Below are positions 18,204 through 27,685 of a stretch of 64,000 bases of DNA, one piece after another. The stretch comes from Acetobacterium woodii (GTDB lineage: Bacteria > Bacillota > Clostridia > Eubacteriales > Eubacteriaceae). The stretch is from the NCBI GenBank assembly GCA_016213825.1, contig JACQZP010000019.1, forward strand, positions 1-64,000, written 5' to 3'. Numbering within the stretch: position 1 is the first letter of the stretch; each line of letters begins with the position of its first letter. Both the position numbers and the translations under genes were made by a program. The notes beneath the pieces are model-generated. The model saw only the letters and a program-made list of their open reading frames with translations. It searched no databases and had not been told where the DNA came from.

Positions 18204-18397
18204 TTGATTCTTATTATTGTTAAAAGGGTTCTGTTTTTTAAATAATTAATGGTAAACAGTGCATAAAGCTGGCAGTGAACCGGTAGAGATAGAAGGTTTG
18301 TCATAATAATTGGTGAGTCTTTCCAGATACCAGTAAAATAACGACAATGCTCCAGACTGGTCTATTCAACAGACCGAGTCGATGAAAGGAAATAAAA

Positions 18398-20782
18398 ATG
18401 AATGATATAAATACAAAATACAGTAGAAGTGACCAGAGATACCATAAATCAAGCCTGGCTGGAAAAATAGCGTTGCTAGTGATAGTCTTCTCAGCCATTG
18501 GCGTTGCGATTACTGGGATGGGTGCTTATCTTTCGGCCAGAAGGGTACTAACTACTGCTCTCGCGCAAGAAAATCTAACACAGGCCTTGCATTCTCTGGG
18601 ACTGTCAGTTGGGCTGGTTGCATTGGCGATCGTTATAATCAGTGTTCCGGTTGCAATTATTTTGGGTAGAATCTTGACGAAACCCGTCATCCGGTTAAAC
18701 GAGGCGTTCGCTCGTATGAATGATGGAGAAATTGAATTTGATGATCAGTTATTCAATGATTTTAAAATTAGATCTGAAGATGAAATCGGTCAGATGATGA
18801 CATCGTTAACGATGATGATTGAGAGTCGACGACAGTCGGTTGAAGCGGTTGAAGCTATAGCCAAAGGAGATCTGACCGTTGAAATTAAACCGAGTTCGCA
18901 ACAGGACCGGATGGCCTATGCACTGATTGATATGGTAGGGCAACTGAATCTTCTTTATAAGGAAATAGAAAAGGCTGGATATGAAGTCGCTTTTTTTGGG
19001 CATTTTGATTACAAAGGTGATCCGGATATTTTAGCTGGCTCCTACCAGGATTTTGTTTCAGGAATCAATCAGATTATGGACGGCCTTATTCAACCGCTTC
19101 GAAATGCCAGTCGTTACATCAATCAGATTGGAGCCGGTGAAATTCCAGAAAAAATCACAGAAACTTACAATGGCGATTTCAATATTCTAAAAGACAGCAT
19201 TAATGCTTGTATTGATGGACTGGGAGCTCTGGTTGCAGGCAATGAGGTGCTTGATCACATTGATCGAAATGATTTTTCTAGAAAAATTGCCGGAAATTAT
19301 AGTGGGCTTTATGGTTCGATTTCTGAATCCATCAATCGGGCGGTGGATCAGTTTAATCAAATTATTATGGTGGTTGATGCTATCGCACAGGGTGAATTTA
19401 CTTATCTTGACGAATTAAAGGCGACTGGAAAACTCAGCGAAGCAGATACCTTGACACCGAGTCTGATCGAGATGATCGAGACAATTCAGCGGCTGGTTGA
19501 AGAAACTAGAAAAATGACACAAAGTGCGGTTGCTGGCGATTTAAGCAAGCGTGGTGATCCAAATCGTTTTAAAGGTGGTTATGCCAAAGTCATCAACGGT
19601 TTTAATCTGACCCTGGACGCCGTTATCGCTCCGATCAATGAAGCGTCTGAAGTGATGACAGCACTGTCAAAAGGAAATCTTCAGGCAGGGATGACCGGGG
19701 ATTATGCTGGGGAACATGCAGCAATTAAAACAGCCCTCAACAAAACGACGCAATTTTTGAAACGGGTTGTTGGTGAAATCACGATGATTTTAATCAACAT
19801 GCAAAAGGGTGATTTGAACCATGAAATTACAGCCTATTATCACGGTGATTTTTTCGAAATTAAAAAAGTTTTAAATGATATCACGACTCAGCTCAGCAGC
19901 ACGCTTTCAGAAATTAATGTGGCTGCAGAACAAGTTGAAAATGGTGCCCAGCAAATTTCCAGTGGTGGTCAGGCTCTGTCTCAAGGGGCAACCGAGCAAG
20001 CCAGTGCCATTGAGGAACTGACAGCGTCCATTGAAGAAGTGGCAGAAGAGACGAAAAAGAATGCCATCAGTGCCAATCAGGCCAGAGAGCTAACCATTGG
20101 AGTGCAGGAAAACGCTCAGATTGGGAATAGCCAGATGAAAAAAATGATGTCAGCGATGGACGAGATTAACACTTCATCCAAGAATATTTCAAAAATTATT
20201 AAAGTTATTGATGACATTGCGTTTCAGACCAATATCCTTGCGCTCAATGCAGCGGTCGAAGCAGCAAGAGCCGGTCAGCATGGCAGAGGTTTTGCAGTGG
20301 TGGCAGAAGAGGTGCGCACCCTGGCCGCCCGCAGCGCTGAAGCCGCAAAGGAAACCACCGGTTTGATCGAAGGTTCTATCAATCGGGTAGAACAGGGTAA
20401 TGTCATTGCCGATGAAACAGCCGCCAGCTTACAGACGATTCTTGAAAAAATTGAGGAAGTCACCGGAATTGTCAGTGAAATTGCCAAGGGGTCCAATGAA
20501 CAGGCATCGGCGATTGCCGAAATCACTCAGGGGATTGAACAGGTCTCACAGGTGGTACAAACCAATTCTGCCACTGCTGAACAAAGTGCCGCTGCCAGTG
20601 AAGAATTATCCGGGCAGGCAGAAATGCTTAAACATATGATTGGAGCCTTTAAGCTGAAGGATCTGCAAGAGATTGGCATAGAATCGGGAAAAGTTGAGGG
20701 TGGCCCAATGCACCAAAATTTAGAGCAGCAACAGCGTGTACCAGAGATTATCTTGGATGAGGCTGAAACAGACAAGTGCTAA
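18398..20782 (+). CDS. Methyl-accepting chemotaxis protein with poly-HAMP array
   Basis: The 794-residue receptor has two membrane helices (about 24-48 and 66-90) with only a short loop between them, so no usual extracytoplasmic ligand domain. A HAMP domain (about 92-150) is followed by a long series of HAMP-like repeats up to about 500, then the signalling hairpin with the [20 protein letters not shown] tip (about 605-625). A similar design is seen at 35666. A receptor with little outside domain but many HAMP units may sense a membrane or cytoplasmic state. It lies beside methyl-transfer genes but a functional tie is not proven. Confidence 0.92.
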   Translation: MNDINTKYSRSDQRYHKSSLAGKIALLVIVFSAIGVAITGMGAYLSARRVLTTALAQENLTQALHSLGLSVGLVALAIVIISVPVAIILGRILTKPVIRLNEAFARMNDGEIEFDDQLFNDFKIRSEDEIGQMMTSLTMMIESRRQSVEAVEAIAKGDLTVEIKPSSQQDRMAYALIDMVGQLNLLYKEIEKAGYEVAFFGHFDYKGDPDILAGSYQDFVSGINQIMDGLIQPLRNASRYINQIGAGEIPEKITETYNGDFNILKDSINACIDGLGALVAGNEVLDHIDRNDFSRKIAGNYSGLYGSISESINRAVDQFNQIIMVVDAIAQGEFTYLDELKATGKLSEADTLTPSLIEMIETIQRLVEETRKMTQSAVAGDLSKRGDPNRFKGGYAKVINGFNLTLDAVIAPINEASEVMTALSKGNLQAGMTGDYAGEHAAIKTALNKTTQFLKRVVGEITMILINMQKGDLNHEITAYYHGDFFEIKKVLNDITTQLSSTLSEINVAAEQVENGAQQISSGGQALSQGATEQASAIEELTASIEEVAEETKKNAISANQARELTIGVQENAQIGNSQMKKMMSAMDEINTSSKNISKIIKVIDDIAFQTNILALNAAVEAARAGQHGRGFAVVAEEVRTLAARSAEAAKETTGLIEGSINRVEQGNVIADETAASLQTILEKIEEVTGIVSEIAKGSNEQASAIAEITQGIEQVSQVVQTNSATAEQSAAASEELSGQAEMLKHMIGAFKLKDLQEIGIESGKVEGGPMHQNLEQQQRVPEIILDEAETDKC

Positions 20783-20880
20783 ATAATTTAAATTTTCAGC
20801 TTCTAGATAATGCTAACACTATCAATAATCGCCTGGAATCCTCCAAACCGTGCGTTAATAAGATGTGGCGTAAATAAAAG

Positions 20881-20922
20881 AGCACCCCTGTTCCTCATAA
20901 TAAAAAGAACAGGGGTGTTGCT
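20881..20922. terminator. Bidirectional terminator
   Basis: ACCCCTGTTC (20884-20893) pairs perfectly with GAACAGGGGT (20907-20916). It lies between the convergent chemoreceptor and PNPOx-family gene and can serve both. Confidence 0.75.
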
Positions 20923-20958
20923 TCTGAGCTAAGAATTAGTTAGTTACTTCGGGGAATA

Positions 20959-21444
20959 TTACTTTTTTGCTCTGACAAATTCAATTGCTTCCTTTCCGGT
21001 TATGTGTTCAATGTCAATTGCAATAATGTAAGCGTGTGAGCATTCGTCTATTTCTTTGTGCTGGGCTTCTTCAGGCTGATCCCCTGAGTATTTTTTTACT
21101 AAAGAGAGGAATGCTTCCAACTTTTCATCACCCTCCACAATTCTGGACTTACCAAAAGCAATAACACTACGGAAATAAGTTGTGTATTCCTTACTTATAA
21201 TTGTATCTTCATCGGTGACTGAAAAAGACACTTTTGAATTGTTTGTGATGGAATCGATTTTATGTCCAGCTTTTGCTGAATGAAAATAGATTTTGTCATT
21301 AAAATAGACGTAGCTTAATGGGACTGCGTAAGGATAATCTTCATCTCCTAAACAGGCCAAAACACCATTGGTATTTCTTTTCATTACTGCAATCGTATCT
21401 TCCATTGATAATAATTGTTTACCTTTTCTCATTTCTCTAAACAT
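20959..21444 (-). CDS. Pyridoxamine 5'-phosphate oxidase-like flavin protein
   Basis: The 161-residue protein has the split-barrel flavin-binding fold: the segment GVLACLGDEDYPYAVPLSY (about 28-46), then YFHSAKAGHK and a C-terminal part typical of the NimA/PNPOx-like group. These proteins bind FMN or F420 and reduce small compounds such as nitroimidazoles or disulphides; many have no known substrate. It lies downstream of the SugE-type gene on the same strand, separated by about 130 bases. The role is not identified here. Confidence 0.78.
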   Translation of the reverse strand: MFREMRKGKQLLSMEDTIAVMKRNTNGVLACLGDEDYPYAVPLSYVYFNDKIYFHSAKAGHKIDSITNNSKVSFSVTDEDTIISKEYTTYFRSVIAFGKSRIVEGDEKLEAFLSLVKKYSGDQPEEAQHKEIDECSHAYIIAIDIEHITGKEAIEFVRAKK

Positions 21445-21575
21445 TAGCTTTTCTCACTTTCATCAAATTATAAAATCCAAATAGATATCAACATAAAATA
21501 TCCATTCGGTAGTTGGAACACTTGCGTTATTCATAACATCGGGTGTGGCATGCTCGCATCACAATGGAATAAAAA

Positions 21576-21893
21576 TTATACAGTGGTAAATTTCAGGCCT
21601 AAAATACCCACTAATATTAGGTAGAGAAATACAATTCGCAAAATATTGACAGGTTCATTAAAAAGGATCATGCCCAGTAATACGGCACCGATAGCACCGA
21701 TTCCAGTCCAAATTGCATATGCCGTGCCGATTGGCAGAGATTTAGTTGCAAGTGCTAATAAATAAAAGCTTACGACCATCGCTCCCAATGTAACTAATGA
21801 AGGGAACAACTTTGCAAATCCCTGAGAGTATTTTAGACCCATTGCCCAAACAACTTCAAAAATTCCTGCAATAATCAAATATAACCAAGCCAT
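21576..21893 (-). CDS. sugE: SMR-family guanidinium exporter (SugE/Gdx)
   Basis: The 105-residue protein has four membrane helices, the conserved catalytic glutamate in IAGIFEVVWAMGLKYS (residue 13 or so) and the LPIGTAYAIWTGIGA segment typical of the Gdx subgroup of small multidrug resistance transporters. Gdx proteins export guanidinium with proton exchange as antiparallel dimers. The ATG at 21893 has CCGGAGG upstream. A guanidine-I riboswitch just upstream (21915-22036) strongly supports the guanidinium role: expression should rise when guanidine binds. It is the best-supported functional assignment in the window. Confidence 0.93.
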   Translation of the reverse strand: MAWLYLIIAGIFEVVWAMGLKYSQGFAKLFPSLVTLGAMVVSFYLLALATKSLPIGTAYAIWTGIGAIGAVLLGMILFNEPVNILRIVFLYLILVGILGLKFTTV

Positions 21894-21914
21894 GTTTTTC
21901 CTCCGGAACATAAA

Positions 21915-22036
21915 ATTAAGCCTGAAAAATATCTTTTGATATCTCCCAGGCTTTTATCCTTCCGTGACACAGTTGTAAAACTGTGAGTTCTCTCTTGGTC
22001 ACAGGCCAGTTATACTGCGGAACCCTAGAGAACTTT
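21915..22036 (-). promoter_or_regulatory. Guanidine-I riboswitch (ykkC class)
   Basis: Read on the minus strand, the leader contains the ykkC hallmarks in order: TCTAGGGTTCCGC, a GGCCTGTGACCAAGAGAG segment, a variable stem (ACTCACAG...CTGTGT), and ACGGAAGGATAAAAGCCTGG. A downstream AGCCTG...CAGGCT pairing overlaps the end and could form the switching terminator ahead of the ribosome site. It controls the SugE-type exporter. Class, position and partner gene agree, so I am confident. Confidence 0.92.
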
Positions 22037-22436
22037 AATGATTATATTAAGATAATGATCTTTCAAACTCTAAATAATTATACATTCATTTTAGCAATAA
22101 GTCAATATTCTCGTTTAATCATCTCCAGCGATTAGTTTGTGTTCTGGATATATTAAAAATAGCCCATCAAGTCCAATGCTCACTTAACTTCGATAAGGGT
22201 ACCGTTCTAGTTCACAAATGATCAAAACTCTTTGTTTATTTCCTGAACAAGATGTAAATAAGATAGTCGGTCATTTAGTTTTTGGTAGCTGATTTGAAAT
22301 CGGATCAAAAAACGAATACCTCCAAACTGATGTAAAATAATGTCAGTTTGGAGGTGCTTTAATTTGGAAGATAAGGTAAAAATACTGAAAAGGAAACGAA
22401 GAAAAACCCAGCTCATTTTTAAATATCTAAAATGTT
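22037..22436. other. Non-coding gap with one strong hairpin
   Basis: This 400-base gap between the riboswitch and the MFS gene holds no supported gene; the short open frames in it look like shadows. The only structure I see is the hairpin at 22304-22356. Confidence 0.6.
22304..22356 (-). terminator. Rho-independent terminator of the MFS operon
   Basis: ACCTCCAAACTGA (22318-22330) pairs perfectly with TCAGTTTGGAGGT (22343-22355), a 13-base stem. On the minus strand it is followed by ATTCGTTTTTTG, giving a T-run in the correct direction to end the operon from 29,086. Confidence 0.8.
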
Positions 22437-23786
22437 TCAAATATTTATTTCAGCAAGATCGTCAAGAGATTTTCCTTTAGTCTCATTTTGTACCAAGAAC
22501 ACAGCAGCTAAAAGACCAATTAGGGCGGGAATCACGTAGAATAAAAACGATGCGGCATTGCCCTGGCTCATTCCTATAATGATACCGGTGATGATAGGGG
22601 CGCTGGCGGCACCGATTCGTCCAAATGCATGACAACTAGCTACACCAGTATTTCTAAACTCTGTTGGATAGGCCTCTGCCATTAACGGTTGCACAGCAGT
22701 AATCGAATAGTTTACTGCAAATCCCAGAAAAATACAAGCCGCCAGAATTGCAGCAAAACCACCACTTACGGTAGCCATGATGATAACAGAAAGTGCTGCC
22801 ACGCCAAAGGAAATGATGAGATTCTTTTTTCGGCCAACAGCTTCAGCAACAAAACCGGTGGAGCAATTTGCGATTATTGCGGCTGCATTTTGCGCAATTG
22901 CTAATCCATAGGCGGAAGACAGAGACAATCCTTTTTCAAGCATTAGTGAAGGTAACCAGGCATTAATTCCATAGACAATGAAGCATCCGCAAAAATACAT
23001 AATCCAAATTCCGGAAGTAATTTGAATATATTGTTTAGAAAAAAGTGCTTTGGGACCAACTTGCTTCGGTTTTTTTGGTACTATTAATGCAGCAGGATCC
23101 CAATCACTAAACTGTCCGGTTGCAATGCGTTCAATATTTTGAAGGGCTCTAACGGCTCTTTCACGATAGCCCTTGTTCGCCAGCCAATAGGCTGATTCTG
23201 GCATTTTGTAGTAAAGGAAAATTGCATAGACTAGTGGGATCCCTCCAATCAGGTAACAAAGACGCCATCCGAATACTGGTACAATCGCAGTGGCGATCAG
23301 ACCAGCAAGTACCCATCCAACAATCATCCATGCCATCCCGAAAGTAATGAAAATTGCCCTTTTGTTTGTTGGCGTTGATTCAGAATAAGTCGTGGTGACA
23401 ATCGGTATACAAGCTCCCAATCCAATCCCAGCTAACAAGCGGAATATTGCAAACATTTCGAAACTGTTTGAAAAATAGATTGGGATATTCATGATTGAAT
23501 AGGCAGCAATTGCATACATTAGTGCTTTCCGTCTACCGATCTTGTCAGAAATAATACCTGCGATAGCACTGCCAAAAATCAAACCAATCAGACTCCAGGA
23601 AGATAAACTACCTTTTGCTACTGCGCCTAACCCCCATTCAGCTGCAATTTGTGGCATTGTGTAGGATACAATCATATTATCATAACCATCAAACACCATC
23701 GCTAAACCTAGTAGGAAAAACATCTGCCAAGTAAACTTGTTAACGCCCAGGGAATCCATAACTTCAGAAATACTAAAATTATTCAA
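22437..23786 (-). CDS. MFS transporter (aromatic/organic acid symporter type)
   Basis: The 449-residue protein has twelve predicted membrane helices and the MFS A-motif at the first inner loop (SDKIGRRKA, about 80-90) with a second in the middle (VGRKKN). The layout and the DGYDNMIVSYTMPQIAAEWG start of helix 1 resemble the AAHS/4-hydroxybenzoate-type carriers. I choose the TTG at 23786, which follows AAGGAGA; an upstream in-frame ATG at 23837 lacks a comparable site. As the last gene of the minus-strand operon it may carry the substrate or product acid. Direction and substrate are not shown. Confidence 0.85.
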   Translation of the reverse strand: MNNFSISEVMDSLGVNKFTWQMFFLLGLAMVFDGYDNMIVSYTMPQIAAEWGLGAVAKGSLSSWSLIGLIFGSAIAGIISDKIGRRKALMYAIAAYSIMNIPIYFSNSFEMFAIFRLLAGIGLGACIPIVTTTYSESTPTNKRAIFITFGMAWMIVGWVLAGLIATAIVPVFGWRLCYLIGGIPLVYAIFLYYKMPESAYWLANKGYRERAVRALQNIERIATGQFSDWDPAALIVPKKPKQVGPKALFSKQYIQITSGIWIMYFCGCFIVYGINAWLPSLMLEKGLSLSSAYGLAIAQNAAAIIANCSTGFVAEAVGRKKNLIISFGVAALSVIIMATVSGGFAAILAACIFLGFAVNYSITAVQPLMAEAYPTEFRNTGVASCHAFGRIGAASAPIITGIIIGMSQGNAASFLFYVIPALIGLLAAVFLVQNETKGKSLDDLAEINI

Positions 23787-23889
23787 TAAGTCATCTCCTT
23801 GTCTATTTATTTTTTGGACATTAGCGAAAGGCCGCAACCAATTGCTATTATAGCGTTTTTATTAGAATCAGAAAAATTTGAAATAAAGA

Positions 23890-24882
23890 TTATAGTTTAT
23901 TGACTATATTTGTTGGACGTTCTCCTCTTGCAACAGCAAGCATGTTTTTCCAAGCATTTTCATGCATTTTTTCAAAAGCTTGCTTTGTTGTTCCGGCAAT
24001 ATGCGGCGTTAGAATTAATTTGAATTTTATTTCTTCAGGAACATTAAGCAATGGATTATCCAGAGTAACCGGTTCAGGAGTAAGGGTATCTAAACCTGCG
24101 CCTGAAATAGTGCCGGCGATTAAAGCGTCAACCAGATCTTCCTGTACTACTAATTCACCACGGGCGGTATTAATCAGTAAAGCACTCGATTTCATCAATG
24201 ACAAACGCTCTTTATTTATCAGATTTATCGTTTCAGATAGTACGGGTAAATGCAAACTTACAATATCACAATTTTTAAGAAGATCATCCAAAGGCAAATA
24301 TCTTAAATCCACCGACGATGCTTCTGCTTCAAAATCTCTTTGTACGTCATAATAACTTAATTTTGAACCAAATGAATTCAGTCTCTTTGCTGTCTCTTTA
24401 GCTATTTTACCGAACCCGATAAAACCAATGTGGCTTGATCCCAATTCTGGAATTCCATTCATAATAAACGAATTTTTAGCTTCTTTTTGATATCCGTTTC
24501 TTACTAATTGATCACCCTCTAATATACGACGCTGCAATCCCAACATCAGCATGATAGTATGTTCTGCAACAGCAACTGCATTTGCACCTGCGTTATTACA
24601 AACAAATATCCCTCTTTCTTTTGCTGCACTGATATCAATTTTATCAAATCCAACACCCTCAGAATGAATTAATTTTAAGTTACCCATACCAAAAATTAAC
24701 TTTTGGCTCACTTGTCGGATGGCATCAACAAAGATAAAGTCCGCTTTATTGCCTAATTTAAGAGTATCATCATCACTCATTGCTTCTTCACAAAAAATAA
24801 GCTCCCAATCTGTTGGGATATTAGATAAGTCATAAAATTCTTCAATCCGCTTTTTTGAAATTAATAATAGTACTTTTGACAT
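23890..24882 (-). CDS. D-2-hydroxyacid dehydrogenase family protein
   Basis: The 330-residue protein has the NAD-binding GFIGFGKIAKETAKRL (about 145-160) and the catalytic Arg in NTARGELV, Glu in LTPEP and His in LTPHIAG of the D-isomer-specific 2-hydroxyacid dehydrogenases. Such enzymes oxidise or reduce glycolate, glycerate, lactate or similar acids. I prefer ATG 24882 because the upstream in-frame start at 24945 would overlap the hairpin at 24915. It sits in an operon with a methyltransferase set and two transporters. A methoxy-acid demethylated to a hydroxyacid and then oxidised would fit this order, but this is inference. Confidence 0.85.
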   Translation of the reverse strand: MSKVLLLISKKRIEEFYDLSNIPTDWELIFCEEAMSDDDTLKLGNKADFIFVDAIRQVSQKLIFGMGNLKLIHSEGVGFDKIDISAAKERGIFVCNNAGANAVAVAEHTIMLMLGLQRRILEGDQLVRNGYQKEAKNSFIMNGIPELGSSHIGFIGFGKIAKETAKRLNSFGSKLSYYDVQRDFEAEASSVDLRYLPLDDLLKNCDIVSLHLPVLSETINLINKERLSLMKSSALLINTARGELVVQEDLVDALIAGTISGAGLDTLTPEPVTLDNPLLNVPEEIKFKLILTPHIAGTTKQAFEKMHENAWKNMLAVARGERPTNIVNKL

Positions 24883-24914
24883 ATTCACATTCCATTTCTG
24901 ATAAAATTGTTGAG

Positions 24915-24943
24915 GGTAACTACTGCACTGATCAGTAGTTACC
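24915..24943. other. Intergenic perfect hairpin
   Basis: GGTAACTACTG and CAGTAGTTACC form an 11-base perfect stem with loop CACTGAT. It lies between the corrinoid gene (ends 24973) and the dehydrogenase gene (start 24882). There is no T-run on the minus strand, so it looks like an mRNA processing or stability element rather than a terminator. Confidence 0.5.
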
Positions 24944-24972
24944 ACTATACAATTTTTCTATTCGATTATTTT

Positions 24973-25602
24973 TTATAAACCTAAAATTTCTTTGGCTTTT
25001 GATGCCGAGCTGCCGGCATCTGGAGCATAGCCATCAGCATCGATTTCGTCCGCATATTCTTGAGTAACAGGGGCGCCGCCGACAATGACTTTCATGTCTG
25101 GACAAGCCGCTTTAACGGTCTGTACCGCTTCTTTTAATGCTGGCATGGTCGTTGTCAACAGACCTGAGCAGGCAATCAGAACGACATTGTTATTTTGCTT
25201 AACCGCTTCCACAAATTTTTCAGCCGGTACATCAACGCCCAGGTCCACCATATCAAAGCCAGCGCTTTCCAGCATCATCACAACCAGGTTTTTACCGATA
25301 TCGTGAAGATCGCCGGCAACGGTTCCCATAATACAGGTTCCCAAAGAGCTCGAGCCGTCGCCGGCCATAATTGGTTTTAATACTTCTACGCCTTTTGACA
25401 TCGCTTTGGCGGCAATCAGCATTTCTGGTACAAAGATTTCTCCAGATGAGAATTTATCGCCAACCACACCCATGGAAGCGATCATTGCATCAAGAATATC
25501 CTGGGCTTTATCGCCAGCGTCCAATGATTCCTGAACCGCTGCGGCAACCTTTTTTGATTTGCCAGTTTCTACTAAATTTTTAACTTCTGCAATTTTTGAC
25601 AT
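24973..25602 (-). CDS. Corrinoid (methyl-carrier) protein
   Basis: The 209-residue protein has the same cap and DLHDIG B12 domain as the copies at 4031 and 17524 and is about 90% identical to the latter. It is preceded by the pterin methyltransferase at 25696, whose own copy precedes 17524 in reverse order here. In this operon it would accept a methyl group from the protein at 26646 and donate to that at 25696. AAAGGAG precedes the ATG. Confidence 0.93.
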   Translation of the reverse strand: MSKIAEVKNLVETGKSKKVAAAVQESLDAGDKAQDILDAMIASMGVVGDKFSSGEIFVPEMLIAAKAMSKGVEVLKPIMAGDGSSSLGTCIMGTVAGDLHDIGKNLVVMMLESAGFDMVDLGVDVPAEKFVEAVKQNNNVVLIACSGLLTTTMPALKEAVQTVKAACPDMKVIVGGAPVTQEYADEIDADGYAPDAGSSASKAKEILGL

Positions 25603-25695
25603 GTTTTTTCTCCTTTGGTTTCTGAATTAAATTTAATGCACTTGTTTTTATATAATCGTCCCGAAAATTGTGTGAGTCCCAGGTTTTGTTGTCAC

Positions 25696-26493
25696 TTATT
25701 TTACAAAAATGCCTTCCCGGAAGGCGCCGATGTATTCCATACAGTATTCATCTTCGCCCATCATGGCTTCGGTGGCAAAGAGCATCCCCATCATATCCTT
25801 ATTCAATGGATCGAGGATGAAGCTATCCATACCAGCGCTCATGGCTAGAACGGCAAAGGCCTGGTTGGCAATCCGACGGGCCGGCAGGTTGAAGGAAATG
25901 TTACTGACCGCACCGGTGACATGGATGGTCGGGTATTGGGCTTTGATGCCGCGGATGACCTCAGTCACCATGGTGATGCCATCTTCGGAGGTACAGAGCA
26001 TTTCAATCAGAGGATCAATATGCATCCGCGATGGGTCGATGTTGTATTCTTTTACTTTAACCATCAGATCAGCAAAAACATCCAGACGGTCTTTGGCGGT
26101 TTTTGGAATTCCCTTGTCACTGTTTAACAGCGCCACACATTCCCATTTGGTCTCGGCGATGGCTTTAAACGCCACATCGACCTTGTCGCCTTCTAAAGAA
26201 ACGGAATTAAACAGCCCCGGTTTATTGCAGTATTTCATGGACTCGATACAGGTGTAAACATTGGGGCTGTCCACCGCAATCGGTGTGTCCACCGTCTCCT
26301 GAACAATGTCGATCAGCCATTTCATGGTTTCCAGTTCGATGTCATCGTCCACTGAAGCACAGACATCGATGAAGTCCGCTCCGGCTTCTGCTTGTGCAAT
26401 CGCCAGATTTCTGATAAATTCTGAATCCTTGGCCGCAATGGCTTTGGCGGTTGATGGGATGGCACCGTTAATTTTTTCTCCAATAATAATCAT
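25696..26493 (-). CDS. Methyltetrahydrofolate:corrinoid methyltransferase (MtvA/AcsE/MtrH type)
   Basis: The 265-residue protein is about 97% identical to the one at 16631, with differences such as DSEFIRN against DAEYIKN near residue 26. The same GEKINGAIPSTA start and NSVSLEGDK pterin loop are present. A shared high identity with diverged neighbours suggests recent duplication or conversion. It links this operon to tetrahydrofolate. AGGAG precedes the ATG. Confidence 0.9.
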   Translation of the reverse strand: MIIIGEKINGAIPSTAKAIAAKDSEFIRNLAIAQAEAGADFIDVCASVDDDIELETMKWLIDIVQETVDTPIAVDSPNVYTCIESMKYCNKPGLFNSVSLEGDKVDVAFKAIAETKWECVALLNSDKGIPKTAKDRLDVFADLMVKVKEYNIDPSRMHIDPLIEMLCTSEDGITMVTEVIRGIKAQYPTIHVTGAVSNISFNLPARRIANQAFAVLAMSAGMDSFILDPLNKDMMGMLFATEAMMGEDEYCMEYIGAFREGIFVK

Positions 26494-26645
26494 TTCTCAA
26501 TATTCTCCTCTTCGGATTGTGGGTAATTTCCAAACGCATAAAGATCCGGGTAATGACAGATTTACGTTCAGCCTTCACAATCGCAATTTTATTAAATAAT
26601 GAGGTTGTAGATAAAATACAGCCTCATCATTTGGTGACCAAGTGT

Positions 26646-27626
26646 TTAGAACATTTCTTTACTCATGTTATCAATCGCTTCATCAGCTGCTTCATATACG
26701 CCAGGGAATGAACTAATGGCTAAACCTTGGCTTAATCCCGGAATAAAGTAGAGTTTACCATAATTTGTACAAGCTCTTCTAAATTCCGTATTGATTTGTT
26801 CTTGTGTCCAATCAGGTTTATCAACAATACCGCTGTCAACACCACCCATAAAGGTAATATCGTTTCCATATTTTTCAATCAGCTCCGAAATATTGTTGGT
26901 GGTCATAACACCCTGCCAGATATCAATTCCCATTTCGATCATATATGGAACTAAGGTAGCTGCGTAACTGTCGCTATGGTGTACAATAATTTCTACACCG
27001 TTTTCTTTCCAGAAGCCATAGATTTTTTTATATGCAGGCACAAAAAATTCTTCGAACATTGCAGGGGATAAAAATGTTGAAATTTGGCTGCCCCAGTCGT
27101 CATGATGAAACAACGCATCAGGATGGATATGATCGATTACTTCTCGGGCATAATCTAATTCATATTGGGTAAAAAAATCGATCAATTCGTGCATCGCTTC
27201 TGGTTCTTCATAAAAATTCATTAAGGCATTTTCCATGCGCATTAAAAAATGTGTCAGTTCAAATAAGCCAGGTGCCATAAAGGCGGTTACATATTTTTCT
27301 TTGCGATTTACAGCAGCCGCTTGAGCAATTGCTGTCTTCCAAGCATCATCAGAATGTTTAAGATTTGGCGCGTTAACATAGTCCTTCCATTCACAGATAT
27401 CTTTAATCACAATAAGTTCATCATCATGAACTGGAAAAGATCCTATCTGCCCTTCCGGCCACCGAATCGTAACGCCCCATTCGTTGACTATTTCGCCTCC
27501 GATTGGGGGTTTCATTCTTGTCATTGGAACACTCATTATCATTTCCATAAATTCATATTGTTTAACAAACCGTTCAGGGTTTCCACCAGTCATGACTTCT
27601 TTCAGATTTTCTTTAATAGTTAGCAT
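26646..27626 (-). CDS. URO-D-fold methyltransferase with altered metal motif
   Basis: The 326-residue protein has the URO-D-like fold (EWGVTIRWPEGQIGSFPVHD near 50; FMGGVDSGIVDKPDW near 255), but where its relatives have HTCG the residues are VHHSDSYA (about 214). The usual cysteine is thus missing, so a different metal-ligand set is likely, as is known for some O-demethylases. It is the first methyl-transfer gene of the minus-strand operon and its partners are at 24973 and 25696. It probably demethylates the compound imported by the carrier at 27686. Its substrate class is likely different from that of the enzymes at 8233 and 14560. Confidence 0.8.
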   Translation of the reverse strand: MLTIKENLKEVMTGGNPERFVKQYEFMEMIMSVPMTRMKPPIGGEIVNEWGVTIRWPEGQIGSFPVHDDELIVIKDICEWKDYVNAPNLKHSDDAWKTAIAQAAAVNRKEKYVTAFMAPGLFELTHFLMRMENALMNFYEEPEAMHELIDFFTQYELDYAREVIDHIHPDALFHHDDWGSQISTFLSPAMFEEFFVPAYKKIYGFWKENGVEIIVHHSDSYAATLVPYMIEMGIDIWQGVMTTNNISELIEKYGNDITFMGGVDSGIVDKPDWTQEQINTEFRRACTNYGKLYFIPGLSQGLAISSFPGVYEAADEAIDNMSKEMF

Positions 27627-27685
27627 TATAAGGGTCTCCTTTTTAATTTATTAGCTAAATAATAATTTTCCGTTTAGATTTTTAT

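Noticed and set aside
22222-22440. Minus-strand open frame after the MFS gene.
   Set aside because: It includes the terminator hairpin and shows no family motif; the MFS gene ends in the same place.
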